From: Lutibacter sp. UBA4458 | GTDB lineage: Bacteria; Bacteroidota; Bacteroidia; Flavobacteriales; Flavobacteriaceae | Direction: 5' to 3' | Length of the DNA stretch: 6,409 bases | NCBI GenBank assembly: GCA_002390165.1 | Contig: DGOU01000194.1 | Coordinates: forward strand, 4,758-11,166 | Part shown: positions 1 through 5,581 of the stretch, one piece after another | How the letters are laid out: each line of letters opens with the position of its first letter | Numbering within the stretch: position 1 is the first letter of the stretch | Notes under the pieces: generated by a model | What the model was told of the DNA's origin: nothing | The model's database searches: none | What the model saw: the letters and a program-made list of their open reading frames with translations, nothing else | Translations under genes and position numbers: made by a program

Positions 1-22
1 CGAACTCAGGTTTTAAGATAAA
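1..22. other. 22 bp downstream of the TIGR02757 stop, no feature seen
   Basis: Too short to judge. There is no hairpin or start codon that would show where the operon ends, so the unit may continue past the left edge. Confidence 0.5.
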
Positions 23-787
23 TTAAAATCCTTCAAAAACACCTAAGCCAAATAAAGCAAAATCATATTTAACCGGATCTGTTTTATCCATTTTTCTTAA
101 AGAAGTATCTAATTCAGCAAGTGCTTTAGCATCATTTTGTTTTCTGGTAATTAAACCTAATTTTCGTGCAACATTTCCTGAATGCACATCTAACGGACAA
201 GATAGTTGGGCAGGAGAGAGGTTTTGCCAAATTCCAAAATCTACACCAGCGAAATCTTTTCTAACCATCCATCGTAAAAACATATTAATACGTTTTGCAG
301 CAGAACCTTTTAAAGGATCAGAGATGTGTTTTTCAGTTCGTTGCGCATGTGGAATTTCAAAAAATATTTTTTTAAAAGTGTGTATGGCAGACTGTGTTGA
401 TTTTGAAGTAGAATTTTTTAAAAATACATTTTCTAATCCTCCATAATTTTTATAAATATGTTGTAACCCTGCTATAAAAAATTTAAAATCTTGTGAATTA
501 AAAGTTCTATGAACAAATCCTTCAAATTTATTTAAATCGTCAGTTTTATGATGCATAACAAAATCAAAAGGCGAATTATCCATTAATTCCATCATTTTAT
601 TTGCATTTTTAATAATCATATTTCTTTTTCCCCAAGCAATAGTTGCCGTTAAAAATGCAGCAATTTCAACATCTTCTTTTAAGGTAAAACGATGTGGAAT
701 TTGAATAGGATCACTTTCAATAAATTTTGGATTGTTGTATTGAATTACTTTGTCATCTAAAAATTCTTTAATTTCTTTTTTATTCAA
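23..787 (-). CDS. TIGR02757 / DUF2400 family protein
   Basis: 254-residue soluble protein of the TIGR02757 (DUF2400) family, complete, with no signal or membrane segment. Recognised from SDPIQIPHRF (25-34), ATIAWGKR (48-55), IYKNYGG (111-117), SDPLKGSAAKRINMFLRWMV (156-175), CPLDVHSGNVARKLGL (197-212) and the C terminus DPVKYDFALFGLGVFEGF. The function is unproven. A helix-rich segment followed by LDVHSGNVARKLGL resembles the layout of HhH-GPD DNA glycosylases (hairpin, then VDTHVxRVxxRLGL with catalytic Asp), so D200 could be a catalytic residue; this is inference from pattern only. The start is TTG at 787: a TGA at 802-800 closes the frame and no ATG lies between, and MNKKEIKEFLDDKVIQYN matches the family N terminus as I recall it. 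It overlaps the miaA stop by 4 bp and appears to be the last gene visible. Confidence 0.93.
   Translation of the reverse strand: MNKKEIKEFLDDKVIQYNNPKFIESDPIQIPHRFTLKEDVEIAAFLTATIAWGKRNMIIKNANKMMELMDNSPFDFVMHHKTDDLNKFEGFVHRTFNSQDFKFFIAGLQHIYKNYGGLENVFLKNSTSKSTQSAIHTFKKIFFEIPHAQRTEKHISDPLKGSAAKRINMFLRWMVRKDFAGVDFGIWQNLSPAQLSCPLDVHSGNVARKLGLITRKQNDAKALAELDTSLRKMDKTDPVKYDFALFGLGVFEGF
784..787 (-). promoter_or_regulatory. TTGA stop-start overlap: miaA TGA and TIGR02757 TTG start
   Basis: The four bases TTGA hold the TTG start of the TIGR02757 gene (787-785) and the TGA stop of miaA (786-784). The upstream in-frame TGA at 802-800 leaves no other start. It is the TTG counterpart of the common ATGA coupling overlap and ties production of the two proteins together. 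Confidence 0.85.
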
Positions 788-1689
788 ACTAGTAAGTTTT
801 CAATCTGTTTAATAATGGTATTTTCATCTTCTTCAAAATTAAACCAATGTATTTGTGTATCTTTTTTATTCCAAGTTACTTGTCGTTTTGCAAAACGGCG
901 TGTATTTTTTTTAATTTCTTCAACAGCAAAATTTAAGGTATAATTTCCATCAAAATAATTAAAAAGTTCTTTATAACCAACAGTTTGTAATGCATTTAGG
1001 TTTTTATGGGCATATAATTTTTTGGCTTCTTCCACTAAACCTTCTTTTATCATTAAATCTACTCTTTCATTTATTCTTTGGTACATAATTTCACGCGGCG
1101 CTTCTAACCCAATTTTTATTGGAATAAAATTGCGCTTTTGTTTGGCTTGTTTTTTATAGGATGAGTAAGGTTTTGTTGTACCAATACAAATTTCTAAGGC
1201 TCGTACAAGTCTGTGTGGATTTTCAATTTCTATAGCATTATAACTTTCTAAATCTAATTCTTTTAACTGATTTTGAAGTTTGGGTAGGTTGCCATTTTCT
1301 ATTTCCTTATTTAGTTGTTCTCTAATTTCAGGGTTTACTTTTGGAAAATAATCTAAACCATCAACAACGGCATTAGTATATAATCCGCTACCGCCAACCA
1401 TAACTACAAAAGGATGTTTTTTAAATAATTCGTTTAATTTTATTAGTGCATCTTTTTCAAATTGCCCAACATTATAATCTTCAAAAATACTTCTGTTTTG
1501 AATAAAATGATGCGGAACAGCAGCTAGTTCTTCCTTAGAAGGAACCGCAGTGCCAATTTTCATTTCTTTATAAAACTGGCGTGAATCGCATGATATTATT
1601 TCTGTATTAAAATGCTCTGCTATTTTAATGCTTAAACTAGTTTTACCAATTGCGGTTGCACCTACTACAGTTATTAAATACTTATTCAT
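784..1689 (-). CDS. miaA: tRNA dimethylallyltransferase MiaA
   Basis: Transfers the dimethylallyl group of DMAPP to N6 of adenine 37 in tRNAs that read U-starting codons, giving i6A37 and improving decoding. Cytosolic, 301 residues, normal length. Visible motifs: P-loop GATAIGKT (10-17); CDSRQFYKEMKIGTA (34-48) with D35, the general-base position of the family; GGSGLY (99-104), where the Thr of E. coli GGT is a Ser; VVDG (108-111); NPHRLVRALE (157-166); LQTVGYKEL (234-242); and RRFAKRQVTW (264-273) near the C terminus. Start ATG 1689 lies inside the end of the channel gene (8-bp overlap), and its TGA overlaps the TTG start of the next gene by 4 bp. Both overlaps suggest translational coupling. 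Nothing in it looks broken. Confidence 0.98.
   Translation of the reverse strand: MNKYLITVVGATAIGKTSLSIKIAEHFNTEIISCDSRQFYKEMKIGTAVPSKEELAAVPHHFIQNRSIFEDYNVGQFEKDALIKLNELFKKHPFVVMVGGSGLYTNAVVDGLDYFPKVNPEIREQLNKEIENGNLPKLQNQLKELDLESYNAIEIENPHRLVRALEICIGTTKPYSSYKKQAKQKRNFIPIKIGLEAPREIMYQRINERVDLMIKEGLVEEAKKLYAHKNLNALQTVGYKELFNYFDGNYTLNFAVEEIKKNTRRFAKRQVTWNKKDTQIHWFNFEEDENTIIKQIENLLV
1682..1689 (-). promoter_or_regulatory. 8-bp coding overlap ATGAATAA between the channel gene and miaA
   Basis: ATG (1689-1687) begins miaA while the channel gene ends AAT-CAT-GAA-TAA in another frame, finishing at 1682. The overlap makes an independent promoter for miaA directly at its start unlikely and points to coupled translation. 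Confidence 0.9.
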
Positions 1690-2509
1690 GATTTAATTTC
1701 TCTCCACATTTATTGCAATAAATTGCATTATCTAAATGCTTGTCATATAAGCAATTAGGGCAAGTTTGTGTGTTAGTATGTATTTTATCTTGTTTAGTCA
1801 TTTCAGAAGTTATAATTCCAGTTGGTACCGCAATAATTCCGTAACCTAAAATCATAACTAAACTGGCAATTAATTGACCAAGTGGCGTATGAGGAGAAAT
1901 ATCGCCATAACCCACAGTGGTAAGTGTTACAATTGCCCAATACATGCTGTAAGGGATGCTTGTAAAACCATTTTCAGAACCTTCAATAATGTACATTACA
2001 GTACCTAAAATTATAGTAAGCACCAAAACGCTAAATAAAAACACGGCAATTTTTATTTTGCTAGATTTTAAAGCAGCCATTAATTTATTGGATGCACCTA
2101 AGTAGCGTGTTAATTTTAAAATTCGAAAAACTCGTAAAAGCCTTAAAGCTCTTAATGCAACAAGTGCATGAGTACCAATAAAAAAGATGGATATATATTT
2201 TGGTATAGTAGCTAAAAAATCAATAATACCATAAAAACTAAAGATATATTTTGATGGTTTTTTAATACAAATTATTCTAGCTATGTACTCAAAACTAAAA
2301 AGTATGGTAATAACCCACTCGGCAATGTTTAAAAAATTATGATAATTTGCATCAATGCTATTAACACTTTCTAGCATTACAATAATAATGCTAAATAAAA
2401 TGACAAAAATTAATAGTATATCAAACCATTTACCAGCATTTGTATCCGCTTCGTAAATAATTTCATATAATCTTGTTTTCCAGTGTTTATGTGATTTTGA
2501 TTTATTCAA
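1682..2509 (-). CDS. Voltage-gated potassium channel (ion transporter family) with C-terminal zinc ribbon
   Basis: 275-residue inner-membrane protein with six hydrophobic helices and a pore loop: S1 about 28-48, S2 60-82, S3 88-111, S4 116-137, S5 151-176 and S6 211-235. S4 carries positive charges every third residue (R120, R123, R126, R129, K132, R135), the mark of a voltage sensor. The selectivity filter TTVGYGD is at 197-203 and identifies a K+ channel. After S6 there is no cyclic-nucleotide or RCK domain, only a short linker and a CPNC...CNKC zinc ribbon (C250, C253, C265, C268). The start is TTG at 2509: the frame is closed by TAG at 2533-2531 and contains no ATG before residue 45, inside S1. 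It follows the exonuclease by 40 bp, the widest gap here, and overlaps miaA by 8 bp. Physiological role in this organism is unknown. Confidence 0.93.
   Translation of the reverse strand: MNKSKSHKHWKTRLYEIIYEADTNAGKWFDILLIFVILFSIIIVMLESVNSIDANYHNFLNIAEWVITILFSFEYIARIICIKKPSKYIFSFYGIIDFLATIPKYISIFFIGTHALVALRALRLLRVFRILKLTRYLGASNKLMAALKSSKIKIAVFLFSVLVLTIILGTVMYIIEGSENGFTSIPYSMYWAIVTLTTVGYGDISPHTPLGQLIASLVMILGYGIIAVPTGIITSEMTKQDKIHTNTQTCPNCLYDKHLDNAIYCNKCGEKLNHE
2507..2509 (-). promoter_or_regulatory. TTG start codon of the potassium channel gene
   Basis: The frame is opened by TAG at 2533-2531 and then reads TAC, AAA, CCA, ATT, CAT, CTT, TTT, TTG. There is no ATG or GTG here; the first in-frame ATG is residue 45, within helix S1, which is too late. 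TTG at 2509 is therefore preferred. ATT at 2521 is a less likely alternative that would add four residues. Context is TTTTTTTG-AAT-AAA without a Shine-Dalgarno sequence. Confidence 0.75.
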
Positions 2510-2549
2510 AAAAAGATGAATTGGTTTGTACTAAAATAGAAGATTTAAA
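2510..2549 (-). other. 40-bp intergenic spacer, widest in the window
   Basis: Spacer between the exonuclease stop and the channel TTG start. It is almost entirely A/T with one short mixed stretch (TAGTACAAACCAATTC on the minus strand). I see no stem-loop with a T-run and no exact Bacteroidota promoter pair (TTTG, then TAnnTTTG), although TATTTTAG is one mismatch from the -7 element. If an internal promoter exists in this operon, it is the most likely place, but the sequence does not show one. Confidence 0.4.
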
Positions 2550-3626
2550 TTAAAAACGAATTAATTTTTCTACATTATTTTTTTGTAAGTATTTTTTAAT
2601 AATATTTCTGTTAAGAATACTGTTATCCATAGGAGATATTAAGCTATGCAATACATCTAAATTATTTATTTGATAATTTAAATCAGTATAGCAAAAGCCT
2701 TTTACTTCGTTGTTTTCAATTAATAGGACCGATTTTTCTCCAGTTTCTCTTCCTTTTTCAACGATTAAAAAATTGTCATTATTAAAAGTAACTTCATTTA
2801 AATTATTTTTATTTATAAAATTATATTTAGGTTTGTTAACTTTTAATTGTTCGGCAAATTTTAATTTTGCAATAAGTTCATTTCCAGTGTCTTCATAAGT
2901 TACAGAGGTCAACTTGTTCTGAATTTCTTTTGCTTTTTTTGAAGTCCGAAGAAATAATTGATTTACGGTTTTTTTTATGTTTTTTCCTTTACCAATGTAT
3001 AAAATACTGGTACCATTATGAATGTAAAATAATCCGGTTTTAGAAGGTAATTCGTCTAAAACATCTTGTAATTTTGGTGCTAATTTTTTAGGAATAATAG
3101 TTTTAACCGATTTTTTTACAATTTCTTTATCAATATCTTTATTTAATAAAAGTTTAAATAATTGAACGGTTGCCATAGCATCGCCATCTGCTCTATGCCT
3201 ACTAGCAACGGGAATAGCCAAGGAGCGACATAATTTTCCTAATTTGTAGGAAGGTAAGCCAGGGATCAATTTTTTACTTAATTCAACTGTACAAACCGAT
3301 TGCTTTTCATACGTGTAGCCTAATCTTCTAAATTCGGTTGTTAAAATTCTACTATCAAAAACAGCATTATGAGCTACTATAATACAATCGTTAGTAATTT
3401 CAATAATACGTTTTGCAACTTCATAAAATTTAGGAGCATTTACTAACATGCCATTATTAATACCAGTTAATTTAACTACAAATGGTTGAATTTCGCGTTC
3501 AGGATTAACTAAGCTAATAAACTGATCTACAATTTGATGCCCGTCAAATTTATAGATTGCTATTTCCGTTATGCCTTCTTCATTGTATTTACCTCCAGTG
3601 GTTTCTATGTCTAAAATGGCGTACAT
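2550..3626 (-). CDS. DEDDh 3'-5' exonuclease fused to a degenerate GIY-YIG (UvrC/Cho-like) domain
   Basis: 358-residue fusion. Residues 1-165 are a DnaQ/PolIII-epsilon-like DEDDh exonuclease with all key positions present: D6 and E8 in LDIETTGG, D91 in HNAVFD, and H144/D149 in HRADGD. Residues 196-270 are a GIY-YIG domain like that of UvrC, seen from GLFYI, LYIGKGKNIKK and the ending NKPKYN. Measured against the UvrC pattern, the first Tyr is F200, the catalytic Arg is T220 and the metal-binding Glu falls on F257; only Y210, K213 and N269 remain. The flavobacterial homologues I remember are about 450 residues, with a UvrC-like Cys-rich segment before the C-terminal region NFLIVEKGR...NYQINN; here the two join directly near residues 270-282. 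The exonuclease is therefore probably active and the nuclease partner probably not. It may act in DNA repair or turnover. Starts at ATG 3626, overlapping the yggS stop (TAATG). Confidence 0.9.
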   Translation of the reverse strand: MYAILDIETTGGKYNEEGITEIAIYKFDGHQIVDQFISLVNPEREIQPFVVKLTGINNGMLVNAPKFYEVAKRIIEITNDCIIVAHNAVFDSRILTTEFRRLGYTYEKQSVCTVELSKKLIPGLPSYKLGKLCRSLAIPVASRHRADGDAMATVQLFKLLLNKDIDKEIVKKSVKTIIPKKLAPKLQDVLDELPSKTGLFYIHNGTSILYIGKGKNIKKTVNQLFLRTSKKAKEIQNKLTSVTYEDTGNELIAKLKFAEQLKVNKPKYNFINKNNLNEVTFNNDNFLIVEKGRETGEKSVLLIENNEVKGFCYTDLNYQINNLDVLHSLISPMDNSILNRNIIKKYLQKNNVEKLIRF

Positions 3627-3628
3627 TA
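3624..3628 (-). promoter_or_regulatory. TAATG stop-start overlap between yggS and the exonuclease gene
   Basis: The yggS stop TAA (3628-3626) shares its last A with the ATG start of the exonuclease gene (3626-3624). This is a classic arrangement for stop-start re-initiation and supports one transcript for the two genes. Confidence 0.9.
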
Positions 3629-4294
3629 ATTATAATTTCTTGTTCCAAAAATAGCACTTCCAACTCTAACCATATTGCTTCCTTCATTTATAGCAATGGT
3701 GTAATCGCCACTCATTCCCATAGATAATATTGTTGGATTAAAATTTTGACAAGTATATTTTTTAGAAATTTCAAATTGGCTTTTTAGATTTTTAAATTCG
3801 GAATGAATAATAGCAGTATCGTCTGTAAAACTTGCCATTCCCATAAAACCTTGAATGTTAATGTTTTTTAGATTTTTAAATTCAGAAGAAAGAAGAATTT
3901 TTTCTACTTCATCTATAGCCAATCCAAATTTTGTTTCTTCACTTGCAATTTTTACTTCTAACAAACAGTTTATAATTCTCTGATGTTTTAAAGCTTGTTT
4001 GTTAATTTCTTTCAGTGTTTTAAAGCTATCAACGCCATGTATTAAATGAACAAAACTAGCCATATATTTTACTTTATTACGCTGTAAATGTCCAATCATG
4101 TGCCATTCTATATCTTTAGGAAGTTGATCAAACTTACTTACCATTTCCTGAATTTTATTTTCACCAAATGCTCGTTGTCCGGCATTATAAGCTTCTAAAA
4201 TATCAGAAATAGGTTTAGTTTTTGAAACGGCTATTAATTGGACATTTATAGGTAATGTACTTTTTATAGTTTGTAAATTTTCTTGTATACTCAA
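3626..4294 (-). CDS. yggS: YggS/PLPBP-family pyridoxal-phosphate-binding protein
   Basis: 222-residue member of the YggS/YBL036C/PROSC family, which binds pyridoxal 5'-phosphate on a TIM-barrel fold, has no known enzymatic activity and helps keep vitamin B6 and amino-acid pools balanced. The PLP-binding lysine is K25 in AVSKTKP (22-28). Further landmarks are FGENKIQE (43-50), WHMIGHLQRNK (64-74), SMGMSGDY (191-198) and the phosphate-binding end VRVGSAIFG (209-217). The start is TTG at 4294: an in-frame TAA at 4300-4298 leaves no ATG, and the product then begins MSIQENL, which fits the family's N terminus. The gene begins 7 bp after the DUF1015 stop and its TAA shares one base with the next ATG, so translation of the three is probably linked. 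The peptide SEFKNLK occurs twice (137-143 and 165-171). Confidence 0.95.
   Translation of the reverse strand: MSIQENLQTIKSTLPINVQLIAVSKTKPISDILEAYNAGQRAFGENKIQEMVSKFDQLPKDIEWHMIGHLQRNKVKYMASFVHLIHGVDSFKTLKEINKQALKHQRIINCLLEVKIASEETKFGLAIDEVEKILLSSEFKNLKNINIQGFMGMASFTDDTAIIHSEFKNLKSQFEISKKYTCQNFNPTILSMGMSGDYTIAINEGSNMVRVGSAIFGTRNYN
3782..3886 (-). repeat. Short direct repeat inside yggS encoding SEFKNLK twice
   Basis: Positions 3782-3802 and 3866-3886 match at 20 of 21 bases (one A/G difference, near the Ser codon) and both encode SEFKNLK in the same frame, 84 bp apart. The copies sit in a variable, helix-rich part of YggS. It looks like a small chance or duplication repeat with no evident function. 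Confidence 0.6.
4292..4294 (-). promoter_or_regulatory. yggS: TTG start codon of yggS
   Basis: Reading the minus strand, the frame runs TAA (4300-4298), CTT, TTG (4294-4292), AGT, ATA, CAA. TTG is the only ordinary start between that stop and the conserved AVSKTKP motif that leaves the family N terminus intact. The bases before it are nearly all A and T with no Shine-Dalgarno sequence, as is usual in Bacteroidota. The DUF1015 stop is 7 bp upstream, so re-initiation by ribosomes finishing that gene is plausible. Confidence 0.8.
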
Positions 4295-4301
4295 AAGTTA
4301 A

Positions 4302-5552
4302 TTAATCTAATTTATTTATTACTAATCCAGATCGTAATTTAGGTTCAAACCAAGTTACTTTTGGTGGCATAATGTTATTGGTATCTGCAATATTCATTAA
4401 TTGTTTCATACTAACAGGAAATAATGCAAATGCAACTGCCATTTCTCCATTATCTACACGTTTGCTTAATTCTCCTAAACCTCTGATTCCACCAATAAAT
4501 TCAATTCTGGTATCTGTTCTTAAATCTTTAATATTTAAAACAGGTTCTAAAATGAATTTAGATAAAACACTTACGTCTAAACTATCAATAGGATTATTAT
4601 CATCATAAGTGTTTTCTTTAGCAGTTAAAGCATACCATTTTCCATCTAAATACATAGAAAAATCATGTAATTTATTAGATTTTAAAATAGATTCACTCAC
4701 TTTATTAACAATAAAATTTTCTTTAACTTTAGTTAAAAATTTTTCAGTATTTAATCCATTTAAATCTTTTACAACTCTATTATAATCAATTATTTGTAAT
4801 TGATTGTCTGGAAAATGAACTGCCATAAAATAATTATAAGGCTCTTTACCAGTATGATTTGGATTGGCATTTTTAAATTCTTCCATCATTCCTGCAGCTG
4901 CCGCAGTTCTATGATGACCATCAGCAACATAAGTATAAGGTACTTTTTCGGCAAAAAGTTTTTCTAAAGTTGCATTGGTTTCCGGATTTTCAATTACCCA
5001 AAAATGATGTCCAAATCCGTCTTCAGAAGTAAAATCGTATTCCGCTTTCTTATTTTTTACAATATTTTCAACAATAGCATCAATTTCAGGTACTGCTCTA
5101 TATGTAAAAAATACAGGCTCAATATTTGCTTTTAAATATCTGGTAAGTACTTTTCTATCTTCTTCTTTATCAGGGCGAGTTAATTCATGTTTTTTTATTA
5201 TACCATCAATATAATCTTGACAAGCAGCGGCACCAACAATTCCATATTGTGTTTTTCCATTCATGGTTTGTGCATAAATGTAATAATGTGCTTGATTGTC
5301 TTGAACTAAAATTCCTTTATTTTGAAATTTATCAAAATTTTCTTTTGCCTTGCTGTAAACTTCGTTTGAATGAGGATCTATATCCTGGTCAAACTCAATT
5401 TCTGCACGAGTTATATGAAGTAAAGAAGCATTTTTTCCTTCAGCCATTTTAGTAGCTTCTTCAGAATTCATAACATCATAAGGTAAACTTGCTACTTCTT
5501 TTATAAGTTCTTTTGGAGGACGAACTCCATTAAAAGGTTTAATAATTGCCAT
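4302..5552 (-). CDS. DUF1015 family protein with DGHHR motif
   Basis: 416-residue cytosolic protein of the DUF1015 (COG4198) family, a usual length for it. Family landmarks in order: RPPKEL (11-16), LPYDVM (23-28), LLHITRAE (44-51), KKHELTRPDKEEDR (120-133), ADGHHRTAAA (210-219) and a C-terminal MPPKVTWFEPKLRSGL (395-410). No signal peptide or membrane segment is seen. It starts at ATG 5552, with the sequence MAIIKPFNGVRPP typical of the family, 29 bp after the serA stop and 7 bp before yggS. The biochemical role is not established to my knowledge. The DGHHR core resembles the motif of ParB/sulfiredoxin-type free-serine kinases (SerK, SbnI), and its place beside serA suggests a role in serine/phosphoserine metabolism; that part is inference. 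Family assignment is secure, function is not. Confidence 0.9.
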   Translation of the reverse strand: MAIIKPFNGVRPPKELIKEVASLPYDVMNSEEATKMAEGKNASLLHITRAEIEFDQDIDPHSNEVYSKAKENFDKFQNKGILVQDNQAHYYIYAQTMNGKTQYGIVGAAACQDYIDGIIKKHELTRPDKEEDRKVLTRYLKANIEPVFFTYRAVPEIDAIVENIVKNKKAEYDFTSEDGFGHHFWVIENPETNATLEKLFAEKVPYTYVADGHHRTAAAAGMMEEFKNANPNHTGKEPYNYFMAVHFPDNQLQIIDYNRVVKDLNGLNTEKFLTKVKENFIVNKVSESILKSNKLHDFSMYLDGKWYALTAKENTYDDNNPIDSLDVSVLSKFILEPVLNIKDLRTDTRIEFIGGIRGLGELSKRVDNGEMAVAFALFPVSMKQLMNIADTNNIMPPKVTWFEPKLRSGLVINKLD

Positions 5553-5564
5553 ATTAGGTTTTAA

Positions 5565-5578
5565 TTTAAATATTTAAA
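5565..5578. repeat. 14-bp perfect A/T palindrome between serA and the DUF1015 gene
   Basis: TTTAAATATTTAAA reads the same on both strands and fills the middle of the 29-bp gap after the serA stop. It has no G or C and would make a very weak hairpin, so it is not a convincing terminator. It could be a protein site or simple chance in A/T-rich DNA. Confidence 0.35.
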
Positions 5579-5581
5579 AAA

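Noticed and set aside
2710..2898. 62-residue plus-strand open frame
   Set aside because: It lies wholly inside the exonuclease gene on the opposite strand and has no recognisable motif, so it is a shadow frame.
3646..3653. Exact match to the Bacteroidota -7 promoter element (TATTTTTG on the minus strand) 20 bp before the exonuclease ATG
   Set aside because: It codes for part of conserved AIFGTRN at the end of yggS and no TTTG/TTG element sits about 19-21 bp further upstream. Such 8-mers are expected by chance in A/T-rich DNA.
4372..4608. 78-residue plus-strand open frame
   Set aside because: Antisense to the conserved C-terminal part of the DUF1015 gene, with no domain features; a shadow frame.
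5249..5452. 67-residue plus-strand open frame
   Set aside because: Antisense to the N-terminal part of the DUF1015 gene; composition and sequence show nothing protein-like.
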